Assembly: GCF_024679095.1 (NCBI RefSeq)
Contig: NC_066516.1
Span: forward strand, 25,742,391-25,806,390
Reading direction: 5' to 3'
Length of the DNA stretch: 64,000 nt
From: Eriocheir sinensis
Taxonomy: Eukaryota > Arthropoda > Malacostraca > Decapoda > Varunidae
Shown here: positions 41,310 to 53,999 of the stretch, in pieces
Layout: each line of letters starts with the position of its first letter
How positions within the stretch are numbered: position 1 is the stretch's first letter
Translations under genes and position numbers: made by a program
Notes under the pieces: model-generated
Databases searched by the model: none
What the model was told of the DNA's origin: nothing
What the model saw: the letters and a program-made list of their open reading frames with translations, nothing else

Positions 41310-41390
41310 AACTCTGAGGATCTCCCTACCCATGTTTAACTTCCTTCAAATGACCAAGATTCTTTCAAGAGGAGTTTAGAGTACCAAGGC
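41310..41390 (+). mobile_element. Probable LINE 3' coding scrap
   Basis: aaactctgaggatctcccta, acttccttcaaatgaccaag, attctttcaagaggagttta lines up, with several gaps, with the aaactctggaacaatctttc, gcctacgacttgaactttttcaagaggagggta block of the LINE end at 22599-22670. Both include the KLWN and SFKR-coding segment. The frame is broken. Assignment rests on within-window similarity by eye. Confidence 0.45.
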
Positions 41391-42241
<851 letters not shown>

Positions 42242-42306
42242 AGTGGGTGGGTGGGGGTTGTGTGTGTGTGTGTGAAAGAAACACTGATTTATGAAAAAAT
42301 AATAAA

Positions 42307-42424
<118 letters not shown>

Positions 42425-42629
42425 CCTTGTGTTCCTAATATTCAAAACTTGTCTGGAGGAGCAGCTTAATTTCCTCCTTAGCAGAGCGTCTTCTACATCA
42501 AGTTCTCCTCAGCAGCGGTGGAAGCGAATTATTTTCCTCTCAGCGCGCCGTGCCCCGTCCCCTCTCCTCGACCGTCCGTTTTTCCGCCCCTAGAATTTCT
42601 CTCCTTTACACCGGTGTTTTTCTTTCTGG

Positions 42630-43660
42630 GGCGAGGAAGAGTGGGAGTGAGGGAAGATAAGACTGAGGAGGAGAAGGACAAGGAAAAAGAGGGAGAAAAA
42701 GAAGGTGCAAGAGAAGGAGGAGAAGGAAGAAGGAGAAAAGAGAAGGAGGAGGAGGACGAGGAAGATGGTGGTAGTGTTGGAGGTGATGCTGGAGAAAAAT
42801 GAGAATGCGATGAAAAAAATAAGGAAAAAGAACATCGGACACGAGAAGAAAAACAATATGAAACCAAACCAAAGGAAAACATGAACAAGACGAAACCCAA
42901 GAAAGAAACACGAACCAGACCAAGAACAAGACCAAGACGAAAAGACAAGAAAAAACAACGGTAGGTACAAAAATTATGAAGAATAGATGACAAAGAAGAC
43001 ATTTATGATGAAAAATGAGACAAGCAGCATTGCGAGAAGGGAGAGAGGGAGAGCAGGCGTGAAGGATAACAGGATGAGAATATATATATGAGAGAGCGAG
43101 AGAGAGAGAGAGAATAAGCAAAACAAAGAGACAAAAGGCGAGTGAGTGGATATTCCTGGCAGCAGAAAGGGAGAAAAAAATGTTGGATATGTAAATTATC
43201 AGATATTCGCTTCGTGTGTTCCAGCTGACGCAGAGTGAAGGGCGAGGGCGAGGGCGAGGGAGGGCAGGGAGGTGGGGCGGAGAGGTTAGGGTAGGGTCGA
43301 AGGGGGAGGGTGATGCAGGGGAGGGAGATAGGATGGGAGGCACGGTAGAGGTTAGGGCAGAGTGAGGGAGAGGGTGAGAGTGAGGAGAGTAGGTGGGGTG
43401 CGGCGGGGAGGTTAGAGGAGTGTGAGGGGGATAGGAGGGGTGGGGTCGAAGGTAAAGGCAGAGTCAAAGGGAGAGAGTGAGGCAGCCCAGGGAGGCGGTC
43501 GGGGTTGGGCGGGAGCGGTTAGGGCAGGGTCGAATATAGGATAGGCACAGTTTATGGTAGGGGGAAGAGGGAGACGTGGGGGTGAAGGGGAGGAAAGAGA
43601 TGGGCACTAGGGAGGAGGCGCGAGGGAAGGGGAAAGGAAAGTGGACGAAAAAGATAAACC
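42630..43660. repeat. Purine-rich tract with ~60-bp G-rich minisatellite
   Basis: 42650-42790 is GGAGAA-rich. From 43225 the sequence becomes G-rich. The word ggttaggg or a close variant recurs near 43284, 43350, 43410 and 43518, with agggtcgaa near 43294 and 43530 and ggggtcgaa near 43443. Spacings of 60-66 bp suggest a degenerate tandem unit. Many GGG/GGGG runs give G-quadruplex potential. Confidence 0.7.
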
Positions 43661-43667
43661 CTAGCCT

Positions 43668-43670
<3 letters not shown>

Positions 43671-43707
<37 letters not shown>
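43671..43707. repeat. (CA)n microsatellite
   Basis: About 18 CA units. Confidence 0.96.
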
Positions 43708-43708
<1 letters not shown>

Positions 43709-44028
43709 CTCTTCCTCCAGGATTGAGAGGCGCCTCCTTCCCTTTGAAAGATAGGTCCATCCATCATGACTCCTCAGACCCCGAACCCGCCCTCTACCAG
43801 ACCCGCCTGCACTTCTCCCCTCAGCCAGGCGCCCTCCAGTCCCAGCCACGCCTCCGCTCCGGCCGAAGAGGCGCCTTAATCTTTATCATTAGCGAGTGTT
43901 TATGAGCTCGTTGTGAAGGAAGGTGACTGCAAATGATAGAGGATGGTATGGCCGGGGTGAATACTAACTTATTCCATTTTTACGTTATATGAGAGAGAGT
44001 GGAAAGAGAGTGTGTGTGTGAGAGAGAT

Positions 44029-44032
<4 letters not shown>

Positions 44033-44059
<27 letters not shown>
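44033..44059. repeat. (GT)n microsatellite
   Basis: About 13 GT units. Confidence 0.95.
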
Positions 44060-45244
44060 TAAGTGCTGGTATATCGAAGAGTTGATACCAATGCACCTTT
44101 GCCAACGTTCTCCACACCTTTATCTGATATCAGTGTACTTCAATCTGCCAAAGCGTGGTTGGTTAAGACGCCCTTCATCTTCTTATTTAACTGCTCTCTA
44201 CCTCCCTACAAGCCTTCATTGCCACCTTGTTCTATATCATTCTCTTTCCCTTTCTCTCACCCAATCATTTGTCATCTTCATCTTCAACCCCATCATTTGT
44301 TCCCACAATATCACAATCACGCCCTGTTTTCCTTCCTCACCATCTTGTTTTCAACATTTTCCCTCAGAACTATAAACAATCATTTCTAGAATCTTCCCCG
44401 TCTTTTCTCTTGTTATTACTCTCGTCAACAAGTCAAACCATCTACAACCCATCACTACAACTCGCCCCTCTTCATCTCTTTCCTCTGTTCTGTACTGTCG
44501 CATCAGAATGTTGAGTTTCATTAAAAGAAACTGTTTTATTAAAGCGTACGTCACCATCTAGTCCTGCAAATTCCCTCTCTATCGGCAAACATTCTCAGTC
44601 TGTTCCTCTAACAACTCAATCACCTCCAGTAAATCTTTCATCATCACCCTCCTAATCCACTATCCCTATCCCTCTTCCTCACTGTCTCACCATCAGCTGC
44701 CATTACCGAGTCACTTCCCCATTCCCTGTACGGTTAGCCTCGCCCACAAACCCTTCAGCATCACCCGCCTTCGCCCCACGTCCCTGGCCCATTACCCTAA
44801 CACGGATTGCCGGGCTCCTCACCACACACTGGCTCAGGGCACGGCTTGCAGGCAGGCAGCTCACGGCTTGGGGACAAAAGGAAGCAGCGAGACGAGAAGT
44901 AAACGTAAAGGGACAATATCCTGAGTCGTGCCGCTCAACAAAACCTGTCCTCGAGCACTAAACAGCAATTTGACATTACATTCGCTGCTCTCTTGAAGAT
45001 TCCAAGCATTTTTGAACTAGCTTTTGCGGTATTTTTTCCTCTCGTGAAGTATTCATGTGATGAATAATTAAGTTTACGCAAAAAAAGAAATGAAAGGATA
45101 AAAGGACAGGCAGAGATTTGAATAATTAGTGCAACGTATTATTCATGCAACGAAGTCATTTTTGTGCTGTTTATGTTTCAATATCTGGGCGTGTATGAAA
45201 AAAAACCGGTGCGGGAAGACAGGGTCAGTAAAAAATGTTTGTCT
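44060..45244. other. Anonymous noncoding DNA
   Basis: 44160-44820 is C/T-rich with many catc and tcacc words; the remainder is ordinary. No gene recognised. Confidence 0.5.
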
Positions 45245-45246
45245 GT

Positions 45247-45292
<46 letters not shown>
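45245..45292. repeat. (GT)n microsatellite
   Basis: About 23 GT units with one gttt interruption. Confidence 0.97.
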
Positions 45293-45295
<3 letters not shown>

Positions 45296-45427
45296 CAAAT
45301 GGGCCTATTGTGAATGATAAATGTCAAGGGTGTGATTATCATACCGCCACCTGACACACACCCCACACTTCTGCTTTTACTGCCCTTCCCCCTCCCCTTG
45401 TCACCCCCTCTCTATACCACCCACTAC

Positions 45428-45430
<3 letters not shown>

Positions 45431-45519
<89 letters not shown>
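45431..45519. repeat. (CT)n microsatellite
   Basis: About 44 perfect CT units. Confidence 0.98.
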
Positions 45520-45523
<4 letters not shown>

Positions 45524-45931
45524 ACACCTACAATCCTCCCCACCCACTGTCCACCTTCCCTTATGCCTTCTGTGCCCCATCCCTCCTCACTGGTTGAGTC
45601 TCCTCCTCCTAACCCCAACATTAATGACTTACATTGTACATACAGGTACACATAATGAACTTAGGGATTATAGTTCCATACATCGACGCAACCATTACTG
45701 CCAAGGTTATTTAAATAAAAAAATCATGCAATGCAAATATTTCATAATATTTGCCAGAGGAAAAAATTCCAGCGTATGATAAAATCCATACGGGCATACA
45801 TATATTCCAGCTTTCAGTATATCCTGAATAAAATACTCCATGAACAATATTTTCCAGGTAAAGCTCCATTCCTGTGATGATTTCTTTTTCAACTCATTTT
45901 CTTTTAAATTAACTGAAAATAGAAATGAAAC

Positions 45932-45933
<2 letters not shown>
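45520..45933. other. Anonymous noncoding DNA
   Basis: Short ordinary stretch with nothing recognised. Confidence 0.5.
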
Positions 45934-46008
<75 letters not shown>

Positions 46009-46075
46009 TACACACACACACTTGCTCCCCACACACACACACTCCTCCCCACGCACACACACACACACACCCCAC
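45934..46075. repeat. (CA)n microsatellite with degenerate tail
   Basis: About 35 perfect CA units to 46004, then interrupted CA/CCCA runs to 46075. Confidence 0.97.
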
Positions 46076-46192
46076 CCCCCACGATGGGCGTACTCGTGGA
46101 AATGTCTACCGGCTCAACATCACGCACGAGAAAAGAAAAATGTATGCATGGCCGATGACCTCCAAATTTTGTGAAACCGTAATCTGTCTGCC

Positions 46193-46202
46193 TCTCTCTC
46201 TC

Positions 46203-46260
<58 letters not shown>
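46193..46260. repeat. (CT)n microsatellite
   Basis: CT run with two tcctctc interruptions near its start. Confidence 0.97.
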
Positions 46261-46263
<3 letters not shown>

Positions 46264-46269
46264 GCACTA

Positions 46270-47040
46270 CCAATGGCACACACGCTATCTTCAACAACTC
46301 TCCTCCACGCTCCATCTCTTTAGCGCAGCAATCTCAGCTCTCTTCAGGTTTACTCTCCTTCACCACCATCCTCACCTTCTCCCTCTTCTCCCTCGCCTCC
46401 TTCCCCGTCACTTACACCCTCACTCTCCTTAGCCACTTTTCCCTTCCCTACTACGACCCTTCCATTATCTTTTACGACCTTCTACGACCCTGGAATTATT
46501 GTTTTCCCTCATCCTCTTCCGCATCCTCATCCCCTCGCTACCATCCTTAACCTTTTTTTTTCTTTACTCTCTTTCCTCCCGCTGTTGCCATTACTCTTGC
46601 GTCTCCCGCCTCCATCCCACTTCCAGTTCTTCTTATGCCACCTCTACAGTATCCTTCTCCATCTTAGTGACGTTTTCTCCTCCTCCTCCTCCTCCTCCTC
46701 CTACTCGTCCTTTTTTTTAACTTCATCTTCCTCCTCTTCATTCTTTCCCATTACCTCTACTACTTCCTTTCCTTGCAATCCTTCTTTCTTTTCTTCAATT
46801 TCCTTCCTTATACTTCTTATTTTATTGTTTTCTTCTTTATCATCTCAGTCTTCGTTTTTCATATATTCAGTAAACCTCTCCTCTCTTTTCTTTCCCTTCT
46901 TCATTATCTCCTCAATCAACGGCTTTCATTAACATCATCACCACCACCACTGCAATCATCACCTTCTTCCTTCCTCCCTTCGTTCCTTCTCTCCTCCTCT
47001 CCCTCCAGCTCATCCTCCTCCTCCTCGGCCAGAAGTGTTA
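46270..47040. repeat. Pyrimidine-rich tract with (TCC)n
   Basis: Strongly C/T-rich plus strand; perfect (CTC)n at 46678-46704 and further ctcctcct near 46990-47025. The Ser/Phe/Leu frames here are low complexity. Confidence 0.8.
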
Positions 47041-47530
47041 GTGTCTCTCAGGATCTCAGGTTAATCTGAGTCGTTCCCACACTGACTAACGCCCATATTT
47101 TTCACACTCTTTCGCCTTCCACATGAACCATTTCCAGGGGCTGAAAAGAGGATTAGTCTGGTTCTCATGAATGTCTTTCATGTTCATGGTGGAGAAGCTT
47201 TGTCTAACTACCATCAGGATCAAAAAACTGCCGAGGAAAATGTCCAAAACTCCTAAAAGAGACTTATCACATGTGTGGGATTGACGCCGAAATACTTCAG
47301 AATACGTTAGCCCTTCCTCCCTCACTAAGAAGTACCACCTCCACCGCTCTCGCCATCTCCGTCGGGTTAGTTTTCCGTGTAAAGCCGCATAGGGGAGGCT
47401 TATGCAGGTCAGTGAGTCGGGACATCCACGCTGAGTTACGGGAGTCGAAGTTAGTAATACAGCTTGGTACAGTGGTTCATCGAGGCTGATATTTTTTCGG
47501 GTTTTTAATGTAACTTAAACTATTTTTTTC
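47041..47530. other. Unique-looking island between simple-sequence tracts
   Basis: Balanced composition, unlike its neighbours. Frames of 72-79 codons on both strands show no recognisable domain. It could be ancient repeat or intronic DNA. Confidence 0.45.
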
Positions 47531-47860
47531 GCTCCTTTACACCTTTTGTTGCATTTCTTCCTTTTTCCTTTTTATTCTCTTCCACTTCCTAATCCTTTTC
47601 CTTCACTTTCTTTTTCTTTCAACTGTTCCTTTTTTCCCCATCTTCTGCCTCTTCCTCTTTCTCCTTCACAACTTTCTCTACCTTTCTCCACCTCCTTCCT
47701 CCTCTCCACCTCTTCCTCTTCCTCTTCCCTTATTCCTCCTCCTCCTCCTGCTCGTCTTCTTCCTCCTCCTCCTGCTACCAGCACCACCTCCTCCTCCTCC
47801 TCTCCTTTAGCATCACCGGGAGGAGAGATAGAGGTGGTCAGTCGTCCCTTCCCCCCCTAC
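47531..47860. repeat. Pyrimidine-rich low-complexity tract
   Basis: tcctcctcc and cttttcc dominated sequence that flips to purine-rich just after 47920. Confidence 0.8.
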
Positions 47861-47989
47861 TGTCCTTATCACGCACGCCACCCTCCTCCTGCCGGCGCTC
47901 AATATGTTGCCGCTACTGAAGGCGGGAAGGGAGGGCGAGGAGGGAGGGAAACTGGAAGGAGGGAAGAAAGAAGGGAGAGAAAAGGGAAG

Positions 47990-48400
47990 GATAGGTAATG
48001 AGAGAGGAAAGACGGAAAGGAGGGAAGGAAGGAGAGTAAAAGAAAAGGGACAGGAAGGCACAGTAAAGAGGAGGAGGATGGAAAGGAAGGAAAGGAGAGA
48101 AAAGGGACGAGAAGGAACGGTAAGGAGTAAGGGAGAAAGGAAAGGAAAAGGGAGAGAAAAGGGGCGGGGAGGGACAGTGAAGAGAGAGGAAAGGTGAAAG
48201 GGAAGGAAGAAAGGAGGGATATGGGACGGGAAGGGACGGTGAAGAGGAAGGAGAGGTGGAAGGGAAGGAAGAAGGGAGATAAAACGGACGGTGAAGAGGA
48301 AGGAAAGGTGGAGGGATGGAAGGAAGGAGAGAGAAAAGGGGCTGAAAGGGACGGTGAAGAGGGACTGAAGATGGAAGGGAAGGGAAGGGAAGGGAGAGAA
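47990..48400. repeat. Purine-only ~57-bp minisatellite
   Basis: The landmark acggtgaagagg or a close variant recurs at 48060, 48117, 48174, 48236, 48288 and 48351 (spacings 57, 57, 62, 52, 63), each followed by aaggagaggtggaagggaag-like sequence. The plus strand is nearly all purine. Confidence 0.85.
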
Positions 48401-48827
48401 GGGAGAGAAAAGGGAAGAGAAAGAAGATACAAAGAAACCTTAACATACGAATAATAAATAATAAATAAAAACAGGATAAATCAGTAGACAGACTTCCTAA
48501 CCATTAACAGAAAAAAAAATATGGGAAGGGAATGTAAAGGAAGGAAGGTGGAAGGGGAAGAGAGAAGGAAGGGAAAGGAAAGAGAAGAGGAAGAATATAC
48601 AGAAAAGCAAAACATACGAATAATAAATATAATCAACAAAACAACAAAGATAAATCAGTAATAATAGAAAATAAAAAGGGAATATGCTGATGGTCATTGT
48701 GGATATATGATGAAAATGTCGATGTTGATGACGATGATGATGATGCAGCAGGAAAAAAGAAGAGCGAGAAAAGAAGGAAACTCGGACGTCGGGAAACATG
48801 GATGAGCAGATAATCCAATAAAGAGGC
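48401..48827. other. Purine-rich DNA with a short duplicated segment
   Basis: An imperfect direct repeat: acatacgaataataaata near 48443 and again near 48611, each preceded by gaaagaagata/aagaatata-like sequence and followed by a taaatcagta block, about 168 bp apart. This is a tandem duplication. Confidence 0.65.
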
Positions 48828-49060
48828 AGGAGGAGGAGGAGGAGGAGGAGGAGGAGGAAGAGGAGGAGGAGGAGGAGGAGGAGGAGTAAAAGGAAGAGGA
48901 GGAGAAGGAAAAGGAGTTAGAGCAGGATGATTAAAAGGAAGAGGAAACTGAAAAGGAGGAGGACGATACTAAACAAAAGCAAGGAGAGGAAAGAGGAGGT
49001 TAAGGACAGAGATCAAAATAAGGTAAAAGAAGAAGGAGAAAGAAAAAGTGGGGGAGAGGC
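48828..49060. repeat. (GGA)n microsatellite and purine tract
   Basis: About 20 GGA units at 48828-48886 with one aga interruption, then GGA/AAA-rich sequence to 49060. Confidence 0.95.
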
Positions 49061-49084
49061 TAGATAGATTTCCCTCCCTGAATA

Positions 49085-49525
49085 CTCAACCACTTCCCTG
49101 CTCCTTCCTCTCCAACCATACAACATCCTCCTTCCTCTCCACTACACAGCATCCAACTCTTTCCTCACCCACACAGCATCCTCCTTCCTCTCCAATCTAC
49201 ACATCCAACTCTTTCCTCGCCCACCCATACAGCATCCTCCCTTCCTCTCCAACCTACACAGCATCCAACTCTTTCCTCTCCCACCCAAACAGCATCCTCC
49301 CTTCCTCTCCACTCTACACAGCATCCAACTCTTTCCTCGCTCACCCACACAGCTTCCTCCCTTCCTCTCAATCTACAGCATCCAACTCTTCCTCTCCCAC
49401 CCAAACAGCATCCTCCTTCCTCTCCTCTCTCTACAGCATCCAACTGATTCCTCTCACCCACACAACATCCTCTCAATCTACAACATCCAAGTCTTTCCTC
49501 TCTCCACACAGCATCCAGTAACCTC
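49085..49525. repeat. Pyrimidine-rich ~58-bp minisatellite
   Basis: The landmark atccaactctttcctc recurs at 49151, 49203, 49263, 49323, 49380, 49439 and 49485 (spacings mostly 52-60). Each unit also carries a cccacacagcatcctccttc-like second half. The plus frame reads as repeated Ser/Thr/Pro peptides, which follows from the repeat. Confidence 0.88.
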
Positions 49526-49809
49526 TCTCTCATCTATCTCCCTCTTCATTTCCTCCTTTCCTCCCACTCCTTCCCTTTCTGCTCGTCCCACAACATTCTG
49601 CCTCCAGGCTCCTATTCCTTTTCCTCTCCAACCCATCAACATTCTCTCTCTCTTTCCTCCTACGCCTCCCACCTCATTTCCTCCTCCACTTTTCTCTCTC
49701 CTCCTCCTACAACATTCTCCCTCCACTGCCTCCTATTCCTCCTCCTCTTCGACCCATCAACCTTCTCTCTCTTCCTTCCAACATCCCAAAATCCTCCTCC
49801 TCCTCCTCT

Positions 49810-49812
<3 letters not shown>
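49526..49812. repeat. Pyrimidine-rich degenerate repeat
   Basis: Continues the C/T-rich composition. Segments around caacattctgcctccaggct (49590) and caacattctccctccactgc (49710) with following cctattcct and aacccatcaa/gacccatcaa words repeat about 120 bp apart. Confidence 0.7.

Positions 49813-49900
<88 letters not shown>
49813..49900. repeat. (CT)n microsatellite
   Basis: About 44 CT units. Confidence 0.98.
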
Positions 49901-49903
<3 letters not shown>

Positions 49904-51480
49904 AATCTCTCAGTCTCTCAGTCTTCGTCACACTCCTCAGTCCTCCCTCAGCTCGGCCGCGTATGTCATCAATTTCCCACGTTATGAGGGAAAAATTGAG
50001 CTCATACATTAATTTTCCTCTTCCTTTCAAGTCGTGGTGAGCTGCGGTTGGGTTGCGTGCGGCTGAGTGGTGTGCGGCCGTTGATTGGTGAGTGGTGAGT
50101 GTTGGGCGTTGAGGAGAGAATGTGAGAAAGAGATGAAAGGTTTGATATCGAGAGGAAGAAAGGGTGAGGAGTGGTAGATAGTTAAATAGACGGATAGATT
50201 TACATAGAGAGGAGGAAAGAGTGAGGAGTGGTAGATATAGGTAGACAGACGAATAGATAGAGACAAATAGACATAGGTGTATGGATAGATTCATAATTGA
50301 TGGATAGATAGACAAGTTGAGTGAGTAAGTGAGTGAGTGAGTGAGTGAACAAGAAAGCAGAATGTCTGAGTGATGAAAGCGGAACATGGAACAGCTCGAT
50401 AGAATAATAGGAATAATAGTGAAACAGGAAATAATAAATATAAAAGAGAGAGAGAGAGAGAGAGAGAGGTGCTACAGAAGGTCAAACAGAGAAAGCTGAC
50501 AGAAAAGAGAAAATACGAAAAATAAAATAAAAATGAAGCTCACATTTTTAATTACCACAAAACGATGCCTCTGTGATTAAAATAAATAAATTCAATATAA
50601 TCTTTTTCATGTATCGGAAATAACATGGCTCGCGTTTATGAAGAGAAGTGTGTCCATTTTTTTTATTCATTTATATTTTTACTAAAGTCTCCCCCATGTT
50701 ATCGGAGGGCTTGTTGTGTATTGTTCCGATACGTGAAAACTGATAGAACATCCGGGCGCGGAAAAATTAAATAAATAAAAAAATAATCCGTTCAGTAACA
50801 ATCACCGCAGGAATAAAAATTTACGGTGAAAAAACATGAGGGTTTGAAATACTGGATGCTCGTTAGGAAAAAAAATCATGAAAACTTTATATTTGTTTCC
50901 CGAGACGTAATGAGAAAAATCCATATAAAAACAGGCGATCAAATTGAAAAACCAACAAAAAATGGGACTAAAACTATTAGCGAGCGCTTGGAAACCTAAG
51001 CAGTGGATTCGAAACCTTCCTCGAAAACTTGAAATATTATCAAATATAGAAAAGTATAAAATAACGTATCCAATAATCAACGCTGAAAAAAAAAAAAACG
51101 ATATTTGGAGTAATATACGAACACCTGAAATTGGGAATACTGGCTTAAAAATTCCTGAAAACTAAAAAAAACTACTCCATGTGGGATTAGAAAAAAAAAT
51201 CCCATCCAATATCTCATGAAATTAAAAAAAAAACACAATTAAAAACATTCAAATGCAAAAATCTATTATTACCTGATTTGAACATTCTCCGGAAATCTTT
51301 GAAATTTTCTCCAGAATGGAACGACGCAGCATTTCCCCGCTGCCGCCGCCGCCACGCAGGCCCTTTGAGGGACATCACAGACACGCTTCTTTACTACTCC
51401 GAATAAAACTTCCACTCCGCAGGCAAAGGCACAATTTCCATTTCGAAGCAAAATTAAGTATGCAAAAGTTATTACATGAA
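49901..51480. other. Anonymous noncoding DNA
   Basis: 50110-50350 has two gaggaagaaagggtgaggag, tggtagata-type blocks about 60 bp apart and a gagt tetramer run near 50320. A short GA run lies at 50445-50468. 50500-51280 is very A-rich. No gene recognised. Confidence 0.55.
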
Positions 51481-52380
51481 AGGCGCGCAGGCATAGAGCA
51501 TAAGGAAGAGGAAGAAGAGGAAAAGGAGGAAGAGAAGGAGAGTGGGGTAAGAAAAAAAAGTAAAAAAAGACAGGAAAAATTAGGAGGAGGAGTTAGAATA
51601 GTAGGAGGGAGAGGAAAAGGAGGAAGGAAGGAGAGTGGAGTAAGAAAAAAAATAAGTAAAAAAAAGACAAGAAAAAATAGGAGGAAGAGTTAGAAGAGTA
51701 GGAGAAGGAGGTAAAGGAGGAGATTGCTCTAAGAAGAAAAGTAAAAATTATAAGAAAAAATGGAAGGAAAAGTGGAAAGACGAAGAGTGGGAGGAAAAGG
51801 AGTAAAAGGAAGAATATGAAGAAAAAAACGAGTGACAGGAGAGAAAGAGGACAGTAATAACAACAACAGCAACAGCAGCGACGAGGACGTAGTAGGACAG
51901 AGAAGAAGTGAGCTGAAAAAGGAAGAAAACGGAACAGGGGAAAGACGAGGCGTAAGGAAGAGCGGGAAGAACAAAAGGAAAAAGAGGACGAGGAAGAAAG
52001 TGATGCTAGAAAAATAAGTTAAAAAAGACGAGGAAATTTAGGAGGAAGAGCTAGAAGACGAAGATCAGGAGTAGAAGAAGGAGGAGAAAGAAAGGGGATA
52101 CCAAATGACAAAAGAAATAGAACACTGTAATAACATTAACACAACAACGACGACGAGAACGAAGTAAGGCATTGAAAAAGCAAACCAAAAACGGAAAAAA
52201 ATGGAACAGAGAAAAGACGAGGCGAGATAAAACCAAGGAAAAGAAGAACAAAAAGACAAGAAGAGACAAGAAGGGACATACATACCCTGGACGACAATAA
52301 CAACAACAAGAACAGAGGAAAGAAGAGGCGAGATAAAACGAAGAAAACGAAGGAAAAAGAGACCAACAGAGGACAGGGAG
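51481..52380. repeat. Purine-rich tract with loose internal repeats
   Basis: Almost entirely A and G. Repeated segments such as gagagtggggtaagaaaaaa (51536) and gagagtggagtaagaaaaaa (51630) lie about 94 bp apart, and gaacagagaaaagacgaggc (52204) resembles gaacagaggaaagaagaggc (52311) about 107 bp later. Long minus-strand Ser/Phe/Leu frames are composition artefacts. Confidence 0.75.
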
Positions 52381-52558
52381 AGACATGCATACCTCTCTGA
52401 CGCACCCGCCACCACCCAGCGCCCATGCCAGGCCGAGCAGCGAGATTGGGAGTGTTCCGTGCAGAAAATGGACAGGAGGGACGCACCGCACGTCTCTGTT
52501 CGGTTCCTTGGCGAGGGAGGGAATGCCAGCTGTGTTCCATGGGTGCCTGCTGCATGGT

Positions 52559-53300
52559 GTGGAGGCCAAGTGCATAGGTAGGCAACGAGGGAGAAGAGAG
52601 TAAGAGCACAAAGAACAGGAGGAGGGAGAGTGGGAGAGAAGGAAAAAGAAAGAGGATAGGAAGATAGAAACAGGCACGTGGTGGCAGAGTGCATAGGTAG
52701 GTGGTGAGAGAGAAGAGAATAGGAACATGAACAGGAGGGAGGATAAAAGAAGGAAAAAGAACGAGTAAAAAGGGAAATATGGATGAAGGGAAAACTTAGG
52801 AGAGGGTTATAGATGGAAGCACGTGGAGGCGATGTACATAAGCAGAGGAGGAGGAAGAAGATAGAGGAAAAACAGGACGAAGGAGAGTAGGAGTAGAGGA
52901 AAAAGGAAGAAAAAAGACAGAAGAAAACCTAGGAGGTGATTACAGATTAAGTAGATGGAGGCGAAGGGCATAGGAAGGTGATACAGAAGAAGAGGGTGAG
53001 AGGAAGAACAGGAGGAGAGGAGGAGAGAAAGGTTAGGAAAAAGTAAAAAAAAAAAGATTGATGGGAGGAAAACCTTGGAGATCGTTATAGATTTAGTAAT
53101 CGGAGGTGAAATACACTGATTGGCGATGAAGAAGAAGAGAGCAAGTGGAAGAACATGAGGATGGAGTGTAGAATAAAAGAAATAACGAGAAAAAAGGATA
53201 GGTGAGAAAAAAATGGAGATGGCTAGAGACGTAACCATAAATTGGGTGATGGAAGATGAAGAGGAGGAGGAGAAAAAGGAAGAGGGATAGAGAAGTGTGT
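52559..53300. repeat. Degenerate ~120-145 bp purine-rich tandem repeat
   Basis: Units carry tggaggcgaagtgcataggt, then a ggtgrtgagagagaagagag block, gaacaggagga, a gaaaaag stretch, and an aaaccttaggaggttatagat-like end. Units begin near 52559, 52680, 52823, 52956, 53101 and about 53245. Divergence rises to the right. Confidence 0.8.
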
Positions 53301-53304
53301 ATGA

Positions 53305-53445
53305 GGGATTCATAAACACATGGAAAAGTTGCGAGTGGGGTGAAGGATGAAGTGGAAAAAGGAAAGAGGAAATAGAGAGAATGGTTGAAAAGATAATGGG
53401 AAGGAGGGTATAAAGAGGGAATCATAAATACATGGACAAATTCCG
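53305..53445. repeat. Transitional tandem unit (~112 bp)
   Basis: gggattcataaacacatgga near 53305 is echoed by gggaatcataaatacatgga near 53418, with gtggggtgaaggatgaagtg then matching gagttggagggtgaagtg. It links the array on its left to the 174-bp repeat on its right. Confidence 0.7.
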
Positions 53446-53790
53446 AATGAGTTGGAGGGTGAAGTGGAAAAGGGAAACAAGAAGTACAGGGAAAGGTTCG
53501 AGAGTGTGAGAAAGAGGGATAAAAAGAATAAGTCTCGAGAGCTTCTGGTTGGGCTGTAAAAATGAAAGAGAGGAGAAGAGAGTAAAGGAGAAAAGAAGGT
53601 TGAAATGGGAGTATAAAAGAATGAGTTGGAGGGTGAAGTGGAAAAGGGAAACAAGAAGTACAGGGAAAGAAAGGTTCGAGAGAGGGAGAAAGAGGGATAA
53701 CAAGAATAAGTCTCGAGAGCTTCTGGTTGGGCTGTAAAAATGAAAAAGGAGAAAATAAGGTTGAAATGGGAGTAAAAAAGAAGGAGATAT
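53446..53790. repeat. 174-bp tandem duplication
   Basis: Two highly similar copies: atgagttggagggtgaagtg starts at 53447 and again at 53621, and both contain aagtctcgagagcttctggt followed by tgggctgtaaaaatgaaa and ggttgaaatgggagta. Copy 2 has lost a few bases near 53743. The near-identity suggests a recent event within the older array. Confidence 0.92.
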
Positions 53791-53999
53791 AGATACAATA
53801 TTTAAATAATAATACATGTTTCTAATGTATGAAGCGGATGATGAAAAAGAGAAATCGCCGAATAAAAGTTTGAGGAAAGAAGCGTAAGAGAGAGAAAGCT
53901 AAAGATACAAAGGTCAGATAAACTCATACCACTCCGTTTTCAATTAAAATTTAGCTTTCTTTCTTTTTCCCTCTTCATGTCTTCCTTATGCCCATCTCC

